A stretch of 64,000 nt of DNA from SAR324 cluster bacterium. GTDB taxonomy: Bacteria; SAR324; XYD2-FULL-50-16. Shown piece by piece: positions 41,181 through 48,857 of the stretch. The stretch is from contig JANQGX010000083.1 of NCBI GenBank assembly GCA_028282885.1, forward strand, positions 1-64,000, read 5' to 3'. How positions within the stretch are numbered: position 1 is the stretch's first letter; each line of letters begins with the position of its first letter. Both the position numbers and the translations under genes were made by a program. Below the pieces are notes generated by a model, which ran no database searches, was not told where the DNA came from, and saw only the letters and a list, made by a program, of their open reading frames with translations.

Positions 41181-41579
41181 TCAGCTTACTGCGCAGATAA
41201 CTTCGCCGCCGATCTTCAACTCTTTACACTGGGCATCCGACATCACTCCTCTCGAAGTTGAAATCACATAGATCCCCTGACCATTCAGTAGAGGTTTCAA
41301 GGATTTAAATCCCTTAAAAACCCTGAGACCAGGCTTACTGACTCTCTGAAGACTACGGATGACTGGCTCCCCTTTGGTAGTGTACTTCAGCGTCACAACC
41401 AATTCGGTACCGACCTCGGCGGCCTGCACCGCATAATCGTCGATGAAACCTTCCGCTTTTAATACTTTCGCAATATTTTCTTTAATATTGGAGGATGGAA
41501 TAGTTACGCTTTCATGCTCCCGCAGCAATGCATTCCTCATCCGAGTGAGCATGTCTGCAATTGGATCGGACATTGACAT
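41181..41579 (-). CDS. rpsH: Ribosomal protein uS8
   Basis: A 132-residue 16S rRNA-binding protein, which in E. coli also represses the spc operon. It begins with DPIADMLTRMRNALLREHES and ends with the diagnostic ISTSRGVMSDAQCKELKIGG and EVICAVS. It lies between rpsN and rplF in the usual order. Confidence 0.98.
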   Translation of the reverse strand: MSMSDPIADMLTRMRNALLREHESVTIPSSNIKENIAKVLKAEGFIDDYAVQAAEVGTELVVTLKYTTKGEPVIRSLQRVSKPGLRVFKGFKSLKPLLNGQGIYVISTSRGVMSDAQCKELKIGGEVICAVS

Positions 41580-41634
41580 GAGTTTTCCCAGTGACTGCTT
41601 GTTTTAAGATGATGATTTGATTAACGTGATTTAA

Positions 41635-41820
41635 CTACCAGCTTGATTTTGTTACGCCAGGCAGTTGACCGAAACCGGCTCTGATTCTGAAACAGATCCT
41701 GCAGATTCCAAATTTCCTGATGTATCCTCTGGACCTGCCGCAGATCGCACAGCGGTTTTTTTGACGGACCTTAAATTTTGCCGGTCTTTTTGCTTTTGCT
41801 ATCCAAGACTTTTTTGCCAT
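41635..41820 (-). CDS. rpsN: Ribosomal protein uS14, zinc type
   Basis: A 61-residue short S14 with CAIC and CRIC cysteine pairs (zinc-binding type Z), unlike the 101-residue zinc-free form of enterobacteria. The segment KFKVRQKNRCAICGRSRGY and the C-terminal GQLPGVTKSSW are characteristic. It lies 8 bases after rplE. Confidence 0.98.
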   Translation of the reverse strand: MAKKSWIAKAKRPAKFKVRQKNRCAICGRSRGYIRKFGICRICFRIRAGFGQLPGVTKSSW

Positions 41821-41828
41821 TCTTTTTC

Positions 41829-42371
41829 CTAATTTTTTCTGAAAGGTAGTCCAAGTGATTGAAGCAGAAGTTTTCCTTCCTCATCTGTCTTGGCAGTTGT
41901 TACAATTGTGATGTTCATTCCCCTGATCTTGTCTATCTTCTCAAAATTCACTTCCGGGAATACCAATTGTTCACGAATTCCAAGGGTGTAGTTTCCTCTT
42001 CCATCAAAAGCCTTTTTGGGAATTCCCTTGAAGTCCCTCACCCTGGGAAGCGCAGTATTGATCAGACGCTCAAGGAAATCATACATCTTTTTACGGCGCA
42101 GGGTGACCTTGACACCAATCGGTTGTCCTTCCCGAAGCTTGAAACTGGCAATGGACTTCTTCGCTTTCTTAACCACAGGCTTCTGGCCGGCAATATCGGT
42201 CAGGTATTCCTGTATGACGTCGAGACATTTGATGTTTTGGATTGCTTCCCCGGCACCAACGTTGATCACGACTTTTGACAGCTTGGGGATATCATGAGCG
42301 TTTTTAATCTCCAGCTCGCTTTTGAGAGTATCAACAATTGAACTCTTATATTTCTCGTATAGATTTGACAC
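41829..42371 (-). CDS. rplE: Ribosomal protein uL5
   Basis: A 180-residue 5S rRNA-binding protein at the central protuberance. Segments: the VVINVGAGEAIQN strand, AGQKPVVKKAKKSIASFKLR, the P-site tRNA loop region GVKVTLRRKKMYDFLERL, and the C-terminal GMNITIVTTAKTDEEGKLLL and LGLPFRK. It is between rplX and rpsN in the usual order. Confidence 0.98.
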   Translation of the reverse strand: MSNLYEKYKSSIVDTLKSELEIKNAHDIPKLSKVVINVGAGEAIQNIKCLDVIQEYLTDIAGQKPVVKKAKKSIASFKLREGQPIGVKVTLRRKKMYDFLERLINTALPRVRDFKGIPKKAFDGRGNYTLGIREQLVFPEVNFEKIDKIRGMNITIVTTAKTDEEGKLLLQSLGLPFRKN

Positions 42372-42384
42372 TTTTCTACCTCAG

Positions 42385-42741
42385 TTAATCAGCAGGAATA
42401 TTTGACTTGGCAAAGATTCGCGTCTTCGTGTTGTCATCATTTATTCTTATTTTCAGTCGTTCTCCTTTCCCGCTCTTTTCGCAGTAGAGAAGAACATTCG
42501 AATAATGGATAGGGGCTTCAAATCGCTCTATACTACCTTCTTGACCGGCTTGCCGTGGTTTTACGTGTTTGGTGACGACATTCACTCCCTTAACAACAAC
42601 CTTTTCCTTGTACCTGTCAATGCTCAGTACCTCACCGGTTGTTCCCTTGTCTTTTCCGGCAATGACTTGAACAATATCACCCCTTTTCAGAAGAAGCTTT
42701 TTTTTCTGCGGCAAGGTTCCCTTTTTTGCTTTTGCTTTCAT
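42385..42741 (-). CDS. rplX: Ribosomal protein uL24
   Basis: A 118-residue 50S assembly initiator with a KOW motif (RGDIVQVIAGKDKGTTGEV, residues 20-38) and the GVNVVTKHVKPRQ loop. A basic N-terminal extension (KAKAKKGTLPQKKKLLLK) precedes the KOW domain. It lies 18 bases after rplN. Confidence 0.97.
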   Translation of the reverse strand: MKAKAKKGTLPQKKKLLLKRGDIVQVIAGKDKGTTGEVLSIDRYKEKVVVKGVNVVTKHVKPRQAGQEGSIERFEAPIHYSNVLLYCEKSGKGERLKIRINDDNTKTRIFAKSNIPAD

Positions 42742-42759
42742 AATTATTTTTTACCTTTT

Positions 42760-43128
42760 TTAGACTACTTCGGGAGCCAGTGATACGATTTTCATGAAAT
42801 TCTTAGACCTGAGTTCCCTTCCAACCGGACCGAAGATACGGGTTCCAATCGGTTCGAGCTTGGTGCTCAAAATAACGGCCGCATTGGAATCAAAGCGAAT
42901 AGTTGTTCCATCCGTTCTTTGTGTTGCATATGCGGTTCTAACCACAACAGCCCTTACAACTTCACCGGCCTTAACCTTGCTTTGAGGGGCGGCCTGTTTT
43001 ACGGAGGCTACGATAAGATCGCCAATTTTAGCGTATCTTCTTCCTGATCCACCGAGAACCTTGATGCACTGAATGACTTTGGCTCCCGAATTGTCGGCGA
43101 CCTCCATTCGTGATTGAGTCTGAATCAT
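42760..43128 (-). CDS. rplN: Ribosomal protein uL14
   Basis: A 122-residue, highly conserved 50S protein. It begins MIQTQSRMEVADNSGAKVIQ and includes GDLIVASVKQAAPQ, the VVRTAYATQRTDGTTIRFDS segment and the C-terminal RIFGPVGRELRSKNFMKIVS with LAPEVV. It is the normal length, downstream of rpsQ. Confidence 0.98.
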   Translation of the reverse strand: MIQTQSRMEVADNSGAKVIQCIKVLGGSGRRYAKIGDLIVASVKQAAPQSKVKAGEVVRAVVVRTAYATQRTDGTTIRFDSNAAVILSTKLEPIGTRIFGPVGRELRSKNFMKIVSLAPEVV

Positions 43129-43162
43129 CTCTATCTCCTCTAACGCCTAGTATTTAAAGTCC

Positions 43163-43435
43163 TTATACAGCCTTCCGGACTACCTCAAGTAGCCGCCAGC
43201 TCTTGTCTTTGCTTATCGGTTTGCACTCGATCAACCTGACCTGGTCACCAATCTGGCAAACGTTTTCTTCATCATGAATCTTGTACTTCTTGGATTTTCT
43301 TACCGTCTTTTTGTAGAGAGGATGTTGTACCGTACGCTCAACACTTACCACAGCGGTCTTCTGCATTTTGTCGCTGACAACAAGCCCCTGAAGTACCTTT
43401 TTTCGCTTCTGAACTGTTTTTTTGGTTTTCTCCAT
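43163..43435 (-). CDS. rpsQ: Ribosomal protein uS17
   Basis: A protein of about 90 residues, an OB-fold 16S rRNA-binding protein. It contains RKKVLQGLVVSDKMQKTAVV and the VERTVQHPLYKKTVRKSKKY segment, typical of S17. The frame extends upstream to a TTG at 43474, but the ATG at 43435 has an AGGG ribosome binding site and gives the family's normal start, so it is preferred. It follows rpmC. Confidence 0.95.
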   Translation of the reverse strand: MEKTKKTVQKRKKVLQGLVVSDKMQKTAVVSVERTVQHPLYKKTVRKSKKYKIHDEENVCQIGDQVRLIECKPISKDKSWRLLEVVRKAV

Positions 43436-43478
43436 TTTTATCCCTGATCTGGCAGTCGTTATACTTTGTTTCAATCCG

Positions 43479-43679
43479 TTATGCTTCGGTGGGCGGAGCC
43501 TGTTCCTTCAAGATTGTCTTGGCGCGGGCGATATCCCTTCTGGCAAACTTGAGTGCCGAGGTATCTTCAAGCTGCCCGATGGTCTTGTTGCACTGCAACC
43601 GGAAGAGATTTTCTTCCATACTCTTGATCTTGGATTTCAAATCTTCCTCTGAAAGTTGTCTTAGTTCAGCAGCTTTCAT
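43479..43679 (-). CDS. rpmC: Ribosomal protein uL29
   Basis: A 66-residue, two-helix hairpin protein near the exit tunnel, with the family pattern KAAELRQLSEEDLKSKIKSM at the start and the LKFARRDIARAKTIL segment at the end. The start overlaps the stop of rplP by one base (TAATG type), which suggests coupled translation. Confidence 0.97.
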   Translation of the reverse strand: MKAAELRQLSEEDLKSKIKSMEENLFRLQCNKTIGQLEDTSALKFARRDIARAKTILKEQAPPTEA

Positions 43680-44092
43680 TACTGTTCCTCTCGTGTGATA
43701 ATCGTTGTCTTGATGGGCAGTTTGTACTGGGCAAGCTTGAACGCTTGTCGTGCGATTTCAGGACTGACACCCTCAATTTCAAACAGTATTCTGCCAGGTT
43801 TGACCGGGCATACCCAATGGTCCACAGAACCTTTACCTTTACCCATTCTGGTTTCTGCGGGCTTCTTGCTGATCGGCTTGTCCGGGAAGATCCGGATCCA
43901 GATTTTTCCGTCCCTTTTAACATACCGGGTCATGGCACGTCTGCTGGCTTCAATCTGACGGGATGTAACGTACCCTCTTCCCACAGCTTGAATAGCCAGG
44001 GAACCGAAATTAATTCTGTTCCCTCGGGATGCTTCGCCGGTAATTCTACCTGTCTGGCGCTTTCTATACTTTGTCCTTGAAGGCATTAACAT
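43679..44092 (-). CDS. rplP: Ribosomal protein uL16
   Basis: A 137-residue 50S protein near the A site. It begins MLMPSRTKYRKRQTGRITGE and has the family segments FGSLAIQAVGRGYVTSRQIE, RIFPDKPISKKPAETRMGKG and the KLPIKTTIITRE end. It lies 2 bases after rpsC, and its end overlaps rpmC. Confidence 0.98.
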   Translation of the reverse strand: MLMPSRTKYRKRQTGRITGEASRGNRINFGSLAIQAVGRGYVTSRQIEASRRAMTRYVKRDGKIWIRIFPDKPISKKPAETRMGKGKGSVDHWVCPVKPGRILFEIEGVSPEIARQAFKLAQYKLPIKTTIITREEQ

Positions 44093-44094
44093 GA

Positions 44095-44766
44095 CTAATT
44101 CTCCCTATTATACTTTCTTCTGCGTCTTCCTCTGGATGCAGTCTTTTTCGGTTCGTTGAACACCCAGACTTTCACGCCCAGAATTCCATAAACTGTTTTT
44201 GCTTTGGCAACGGCGTAGTTGATGTCGGCCTTCAGAGTGTGAAGTGGAATCCGTCCTTCGTGAATCCATTCTGTCCTGGCCATTTCAGCACCGTTCAGTC
44301 GCCCTGAAACCATTATTTTACAACCTGTTACGTCAAATCTCATGACGTTCTGCATGGTCTTTTTCATGACTCTTCGAAAAGCAACCCGTCGTTCCAATTG
44401 CATGGCGATATTGTTGGCCAGTAGCTGAGCATCGACTTCCGGTCTTCTGACTTCCTTAATATTGACAACCAGATCCTGGTGATTAACGATGGCAGCGATT
44501 TTCTGCTTGACCTTTTCCGCCTCCTCGCCTTTTCTCCCGATAATGATCCCGGGTCTCATGGCGTGGATATATATCTTCAGGTTTTTTGCCGCCCGTTCAA
44601 TTTCTACCGAAGCAATCCCGGCGTGCCGCAGGGTTTTGTTGATATACTCTTTGATCTTGATATCTTCGAGTAGAATATCTGCATACCTTTTCTCTGCATA
44701 CCAGTTGGATTGCCAACTTTTAGTGATGCCCAATCTAAGCCCTATCGGGTTGACTTTTTGTCCCAA
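44095..44766 (-). CDS. rpsC: Ribosomal protein uS3
   Basis: A 223-residue 30S protein at the mRNA entry site, with a KH domain (PGIIIGRKGEEAEKVKQKI) and the S3 C-terminal domain (EMARTEWIHEGRIPLHTLKA, then YAVAKAKTVYGILGVKVWVF). It begins MGQKVNPIGLRLGITKSW as usual and ends in a basic tail. Confidence 0.98.
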   Translation of the reverse strand: MGQKVNPIGLRLGITKSWQSNWYAEKRYADILLEDIKIKEYINKTLRHAGIASVEIERAAKNLKIYIHAMRPGIIIGRKGEEAEKVKQKIAAIVNHQDLVVNIKEVRRPEVDAQLLANNIAMQLERRVAFRRVMKKTMQNVMRFDVTGCKIMVSGRLNGAEMARTEWIHEGRIPLHTLKADINYAVAKAKTVYGILGVKVWVFNEPKKTASRGRRRRKYNREN

Positions 44767-44808
44767 ACTATTTCCTCCTGATCTTAAAGGATAATATTTT
44801 AATTGTTG

Positions 44809-45171
44809 CTAGCCTACTGCCACGGATATATGGCTCGAATGCTTCAGGATTTGTGTGGCCCTTCCCATCGCCCTGGGTCGGATACGCTTCAGGGTTCTAC
44901 CCTTATCCACTCTTGCCTCAGTGATGATTAAATCGTCCGGATTGACGGAGCTGTCTTTTTCCACCGCATTTGCAATGGCTGATCTCAACACCTTTTCAAT
45001 TATGGGATTAGCGCTTCTTCGTGTGTGCTCCAAGGTTGCCAGTGCATAAGTGACGTTCAAACCCCTGATCTGATCGATAACCAGTCTTGCTTTTCGTGGA
45101 GCTACACGGGCATGACGCATGGACGCCTTAGCAATCGTCTCTTTCTGAGTTGTCTTAGTATTTGCTTTCAT
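44809..45171 (-). CDS. rplV: Ribosomal protein uL22
   Basis: A 120-residue 50S protein lining the exit tunnel. It contains ARVAPRKARLVIDQIRGLNV, the AIANAVEKDSSVNPDDLII segment and the beta-hairpin part KGRTLKRIRPRAMGRATQIL. The start overlaps the end of rpsS by four bases. Confidence 0.98.
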   Translation of the reverse strand: MKANTKTTQKETIAKASMRHARVAPRKARLVIDQIRGLNVTYALATLEHTRRSANPIIEKVLRSAIANAVEKDSSVNPDDLIITEARVDKGRTLKRIRPRAMGRATQILKHSSHISVAVG

Positions 45172-45455
45172 TTGGCCTTCTTACCGCGTTTGTCAGATTT
45201 GGTAATGTGTCCTCGATAGGTTCTCGTGGGAGCAAACTCCCCGAATTTGTGACCTACCATATTCTCGGTTACGAAAATCGGGATGAATTTGTTCCCATTG
45301 TGAACAGCGACGTTCAACCCAACAAATTCAGGCATGATAATAGACCGGCGTGACCATGTCTTGATAACCTTTCGATCCCCTTTATCCTTTGCTTCAACAC
45401 ACTTTTTAAATAAATGATCGTCAACGAAAGGACCCTTTTTAAGTGATCTTGGCAC
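45168..45455 (-). CDS. rpsS: Ribosomal protein uS19
   Basis: A 95-residue 30S head protein. The sequence MPRSLKKGPFVDDHLFKKC, the KTWSRRSIIMPEFVGLNVAV strand and the GEFAPTRTYRGHI loop are standard. Its 3' end overlaps rplV by four bases, and it starts 15 bases after rplB. Confidence 0.98.
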   Translation of the reverse strand: MPRSLKKGPFVDDHLFKKCVEAKDKGDRKVIKTWSRRSIIMPEFVGLNVAVHNGNKFIPIFVTENMVGHKFGEFAPTRTYRGHITKSDKRGKKAK

Positions 45456-45470
45456 TTGATATCTCCTTGC

Positions 45471-46301
45471 TTATTTTTTGTTTCTTCTTCTTGATACGAT
45501 ATAACGATCAGTCCGTTTGTTTTTGCGGGTTCTTCCACCTTTGGTCGGCTTACCCCAAGGAGTAACGGGATGCCTTCCACCGGCGGTTTTTCCTTCACCA
45601 CCACCATGGGGATGATCAACCGGGTTCATTGCAACCCCTCTGACTGTCGGTCTTCTACCCAGGTATCTTGACTTTCCGGCTTTCCCTAGTTTGATCAGGG
45701 AGTGATCAGTGTTACCAACCTGTCCAATGGTTGCATAACAATCCTGGTGAATCAGCCTCATCTCACCGGATCTTAGCTTAATATGGGTATAAGTGCCCTC
45801 TTTAGCCATTAGTGTGGCTGAACCGCCGGCACTTCGGATAAGTTGACCGCCTTTCAGGGGCTTCAATTCAATGTTGTGGATTAGGGTACCGAGAGGGACG
45901 TTTTTGAGGGGAAGGGCATTACCGACTTTGATGTCTACGCTTTCTCCGGAGATGATCTGATCACCGACCTTGATGCCTTCCGGTGCGATAATGTATCGTT
46001 TCTCACCATCTGCATAGACCACCAGGCATATTCTTGCTGTTCGGTTGGGATCATACTCAATCGATTTTACCTTTGCGGGGATATTGAACTTGTTCCGCTT
46101 AAAATCGATGATTCTGTATCTTCTCTTATGACCCCCTCCTGCGCGTCGCGTGGTGATTCGACCGTTGTTGTTTCGACCGCTCTTTCTTTTCTTTGGGGCC
46201 AAGAGGCTTTTTTCCGGTTCCGACTTGGTAATACTGTCGAAACCGGAGACACTCATTCCCCTCCGTCCCGGAGAAGTTGGCTTATATTTCTTTATAGACA
46301 T
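45471..46301 (-). CDS. rplB: Ribosomal protein uL2
   Basis: A 276-residue protein needed for peptidyl transferase activity and subunit joining. It contains GGGHKRRYRIIDFKRNK, the RSAGGSATLMAKEGTY segment, GVAMNPVDHPHGGGEGKTAG with the key histidine, and a basic tail. Normal length and order, 26 bases after rplW. Confidence 0.98.
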   Translation of the reverse strand: MSIKKYKPTSPGRRGMSVSGFDSITKSEPEKSLLAPKKRKSGRNNNGRITTRRAGGGHKRRYRIIDFKRNKFNIPAKVKSIEYDPNRTARICLVVYADGEKRYIIAPEGIKVGDQIISGESVDIKVGNALPLKNVPLGTLIHNIELKPLKGGQLIRSAGGSATLMAKEGTYTHIKLRSGEMRLIHQDCYATIGQVGNTDHSLIKLGKAGKSRYLGRRPTVRGVAMNPVDHPHGGGEGKTAGGRHPVTPWGKPTKGGRTRKNKRTDRYIVSRRRNKK

Positions 46302-46327
46302 GATTTCTTTGCAATAAGTGGTTCAGG

Positions 46328-46618
46328 CTATGCACCTTCGAAGTATTCAATGGTATCACCCTCTTTCAGGGTCACGATTGCTTTCTTCCAATCGGATTTC
46401 CTGCCTTCATATCGACCGAGTCTCTTTTTCTTGCCCTTTACTGTCAGCGTATTGATCGCCTCAACCGTTACGTTGAAAATGGACTCGATGGCGTTTTTCA
46501 ACTCTATCTTATTGGTATCCTTGCGGATTTTAAATACAACCTTATTCCCATCTTCTTTCAACAGAAGAACTTTCTCAGTAATATAGGGTCTGGTGATTAA
46601 ACGATATTCGCTTTTCAT
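46328..46618 (-). CDS. rplW: Ribosomal protein uL23
   Basis: A 96-residue exit-tunnel protein that docks trigger factor and SRP. Core: the YRLITRPYITEKVLLLKEDG start, VVFKIRKDTNKIELKNAIES, the VNTLTVKGKKKRLGRYEGR-type loop (here INTLTVKGKKKRLG) and KKAIVTLKEGD. The frame continues upstream to 46720, but the ATG at 46618 gives the family start and overlaps the rplD stop by four bases (ATGA). Confidence 0.96.
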   Translation of the reverse strand: MKSEYRLITRPYITEKVLLLKEDGNKVVFKIRKDTNKIELKNAIESIFNVTVEAINTLTVKGKKKRLGRYEGRKSDWKKAIVTLKEGDTIEYFEGA

Positions 46619-47238
46619 TTTAGCAGTCTCCCTTCGATATCCATCAAAGCGTCCTTGGTAACAATGACGTTCTGACAACTCAGCACATCGTAAACATTGA
46701 CACCCGAACTGTGCACACATTTCAGCGACTGCAGATTTCTGGAAGCCAGAACGAAATTCCGGTCCTCTTCCGCATAAACCACCAGGGCTTTATCAATCTT
46801 TAGATTCTGAAGAATACTTACCAGGTTCTTGGTTTTGTGATCCGGCAGTTTAAGATCTTCAACAACGAGCAGTTCGTTGTTTTTCAACTTCATAGCAATG
46901 ACAGAAGCCAACGCCTTCTTTTTAATTTTCTTGTTGACTGAGATTTCATGGCTTCTTGGAACCGGTCCAAAAGCCACACCACCATGTCTTCGCACTGGTG
47001 ATTGTAAACTACCGGCACGGGCATTACCTGTTCCTTTCTGTCGAAAAAGCTTTTTCCTGGATCCGGCCACTTCAGAGCGACCTTTGGTTTTGTGGGTGCC
47101 CTGTTGAAGCGAGGACTGGTAAGATACGACCACATCCTTGATAACAAATGGATTCAGCGTCGCGTCAGCTATCTGGTCGTGCAGATCAACCGTTCCGGCT
47201 TCCTGTTTTTCAAGATTATACACCTTAAGCGTTGTCAT
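46615..47238 (-). CDS. rplD: Ribosomal protein uL4
   Basis: A 207-residue 50S protein and, in E. coli, the S10 operon repressor. It carries the full family pattern: RGTHKTKGR-type QQGTHKTKGRSEVAGSRKKL, RQKGTGNARAGSLQSPVRRH with the tunnel loop, and GGVAFGPVPRSHEISVNKK. The protein is complete at both ends. Its upstream neighbour should be rplC, but the rpsJ stop lies only 30 bases before this start; no L3 coding sequence fits there. Confidence 0.98.
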   Translation of the reverse strand: MTTLKVYNLEKQEAGTVDLHDQIADATLNPFVIKDVVVSYQSSLQQGTHKTKGRSEVAGSRKKLFRQKGTGNARAGSLQSPVRRHGGVAFGPVPRSHEISVNKKIKKKALASVIAMKLKNNELLVVEDLKLPDHKTKNLVSILQNLKIDKALVVYAEEDRNFVLASRNLQSLKCVHSSGVNVYDVLSCQNVIVTKDALMDIEGRLLK

Positions 47239-47268
47239 GGTGCCCTTCTTTAAATCTTTGTTTGAAAA

Positions 47269-47577
47269 TTACTTAAGCTTGATATCAACCTGAACACCGG
47301 CGGAAACATCGAGTTTCATCAATGAGTCCATGGTTTGCGGTGTGGTTTCGGTGATATATAATAGACGTTTATGTGTATTAAACTCGAACTGCTCCCTGGA
47401 TTTTTTGTTTACGTGGGGTGACTTCAACACACAAATCTTCTGTCGTTTTGTCGGCAAAGGAATGGGGCCGATGACGTTGGCCCCGGATCTTTTGACGATG
47501 GAAACGATCTCCTTTACAGCCTTGTCCAGTTGCTTGGAATCAAAAGCTTTAAAGTTAACACGAATCTTTTGAGTCAT
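47269..47577 (-). CDS. rpsJ: Ribosomal protein uS10 (NusE)
   Basis: A 102-residue 30S protein that also acts as NusE in antitermination. Family segments: RVNFKAFDSKQLDKAVKEIV, RSGANVIGPIPLPTKRQKIC, VLKSPHVNKKSREQFEFNTH and the THKRLLYITETTPQTMDSLM end. It is complete and follows tuf by 15 bases. Directly after it comes rplD, not rplC, which is abnormal for the S10 operon. Confidence 0.98.
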   Translation of the reverse strand: MTQKIRVNFKAFDSKQLDKAVKEIVSIVKRSGANVIGPIPLPTKRQKICVLKSPHVNKKSREQFEFNTHKRLLYITETTPQTMDSLMKLDVSAGVQVDIKLK

Positions 47578-47592
47578 TAATCCTCGTCCTGT

Positions 47593-48792
47593 CTATTCTA
47601 CAATTTCAGTAATGGTTCCTGATCCTACTGTCCGACCACCTTCTCGAATAGCGAATCGCAATCCCTGCTCCATAGCAATACTGGAGATCAGCTCCACTGA
47701 CATGGTGATATGATCACCAGGCATTACCATTTCAACGCCTTCGGGAAGTTGAACCATGCCGGTTACGTCGGTTGTCCTGAAATAGAATTGGGGTCGGTAA
47801 TTGGTGAAGAAAGGAGTATGACGTCCACCCTCGTCCTTGGTCAGTACATAAACCTCGCCGAGGAATTTGGTGTGAGGAGTAATGGAACCAGGCTTACAAA
47901 TAACCTGTCCACGTTCAATTTCATCTCTCTTGGTACCACGCAGCAGCAGACCAATGTTGTCACCGGCTTCACCCTGGTCCAGAAGCTTCCTGAACATCTC
48001 AACACCGGTTGCTACAGTCGATTTGGTTTCCCTGATTCCTACGATCTCAACCGTCTCACCAACCTTGATCAATCCACGCTCGATCCTGCCGGTAGCAACA
48101 GTTCCACGACCTGAAATAGAGAAGATATCCTCGATCGGCATCAGGAATGGCTTGTCAATTTCCCTCTGTGGCAGTGGAATATAAGAATCAAGAGCGTCTA
48201 CCAGTTCGAGAATACACTTGTATTCCGGGGCATTGGGATCGTCTGATGTACATTGCTCAACCTCAAGAGCACTTCCTCTGATGACGGGAGTATCGTCACC
48301 GGGGAATTCGTATTCACTCAAAAGTTCCCGAACTTCCATCTCAACCAGTTCCAGCAGTTCATCATCATCCACCTGGTCAACTTTGTTCAGAAAAACGATG
48401 ATATAAGGAACACCAACCTGTTTTGCCAAAAGGATATGCTCCCTTGTTTGAGGCATCGGACCGTCTGCAGCGGAAACAACGAGAACTGATCCGTCCATCT
48501 GGGCAGCACCCGTAATCATATTTTTAACGTAGTCAGCATGACCAGGGCAGTCCACATGAGCATAGTGACGAGTTTCACTCGCATATTCGACATGTGCGGT
48601 TGCAATGGTAATTCCTCTTTCCTTTTCTTCAGGGGCGTTGTCGATCTGATCGAACGCCTGCACCTCGGCTTTACCTTGCATAGCCAAGACTTTAGTAATC
48701 CCTGCGGTCAGAGTGGTTTTCCCATGGTCAACATGACCGATGGTACCTACGTTGACGTGAGGCTTATCACGCTTAAAAGTTTCCTTTGACAT
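47593..48792 (-). CDS. tuf: Elongation factor Tu
   Basis: A 399-residue GTPase that delivers aminoacyl-tRNA to the ribosome. Marks: GHVDHGKTTL at 18-27 (P-loop), the RGITIATAHVEYASE switch I, DCPGH (G3), NKVD (G4) and the GSAL element (G5), then domains II and III with TGRIERGLIKVGE and TPFFTNYRPQFYFRTTDVTG. It is the only tuf in the window and is placed str-type between fusA and rpsJ. Confidence 0.99.
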   Translation of the reverse strand: MSKETFKRDKPHVNVGTIGHVDHGKTTLTAGITKVLAMQGKAEVQAFDQIDNAPEEKERGITIATAHVEYASETRHYAHVDCPGHADYVKNMITGAAQMDGSVLVVSAADGPMPQTREHILLAKQVGVPYIIVFLNKVDQVDDDELLELVEMEVRELLSEYEFPGDDTPVIRGSALEVEQCTSDDPNAPEYKCILELVDALDSYIPLPQREIDKPFLMPIEDIFSISGRGTVATGRIERGLIKVGETVEIVGIRETKSTVATGVEMFRKLLDQGEAGDNIGLLLRGTKRDEIERGQVICKPGSITPHTKFLGEVYVLTKDEGGRHTPFFTNYRPQFYFRTTDVTGMVQLPEGVEMVMPGDHITMSVELISSIAMEQGLRFAIREGGRTVGSGTITEIVE

Positions 48793-48857
48793 ACGGTCTC
48801 CTTAGAAAAATGAGGTTGGTTGTACCTTTTTAACAATTGTGACAATTAAGAAAGTAG

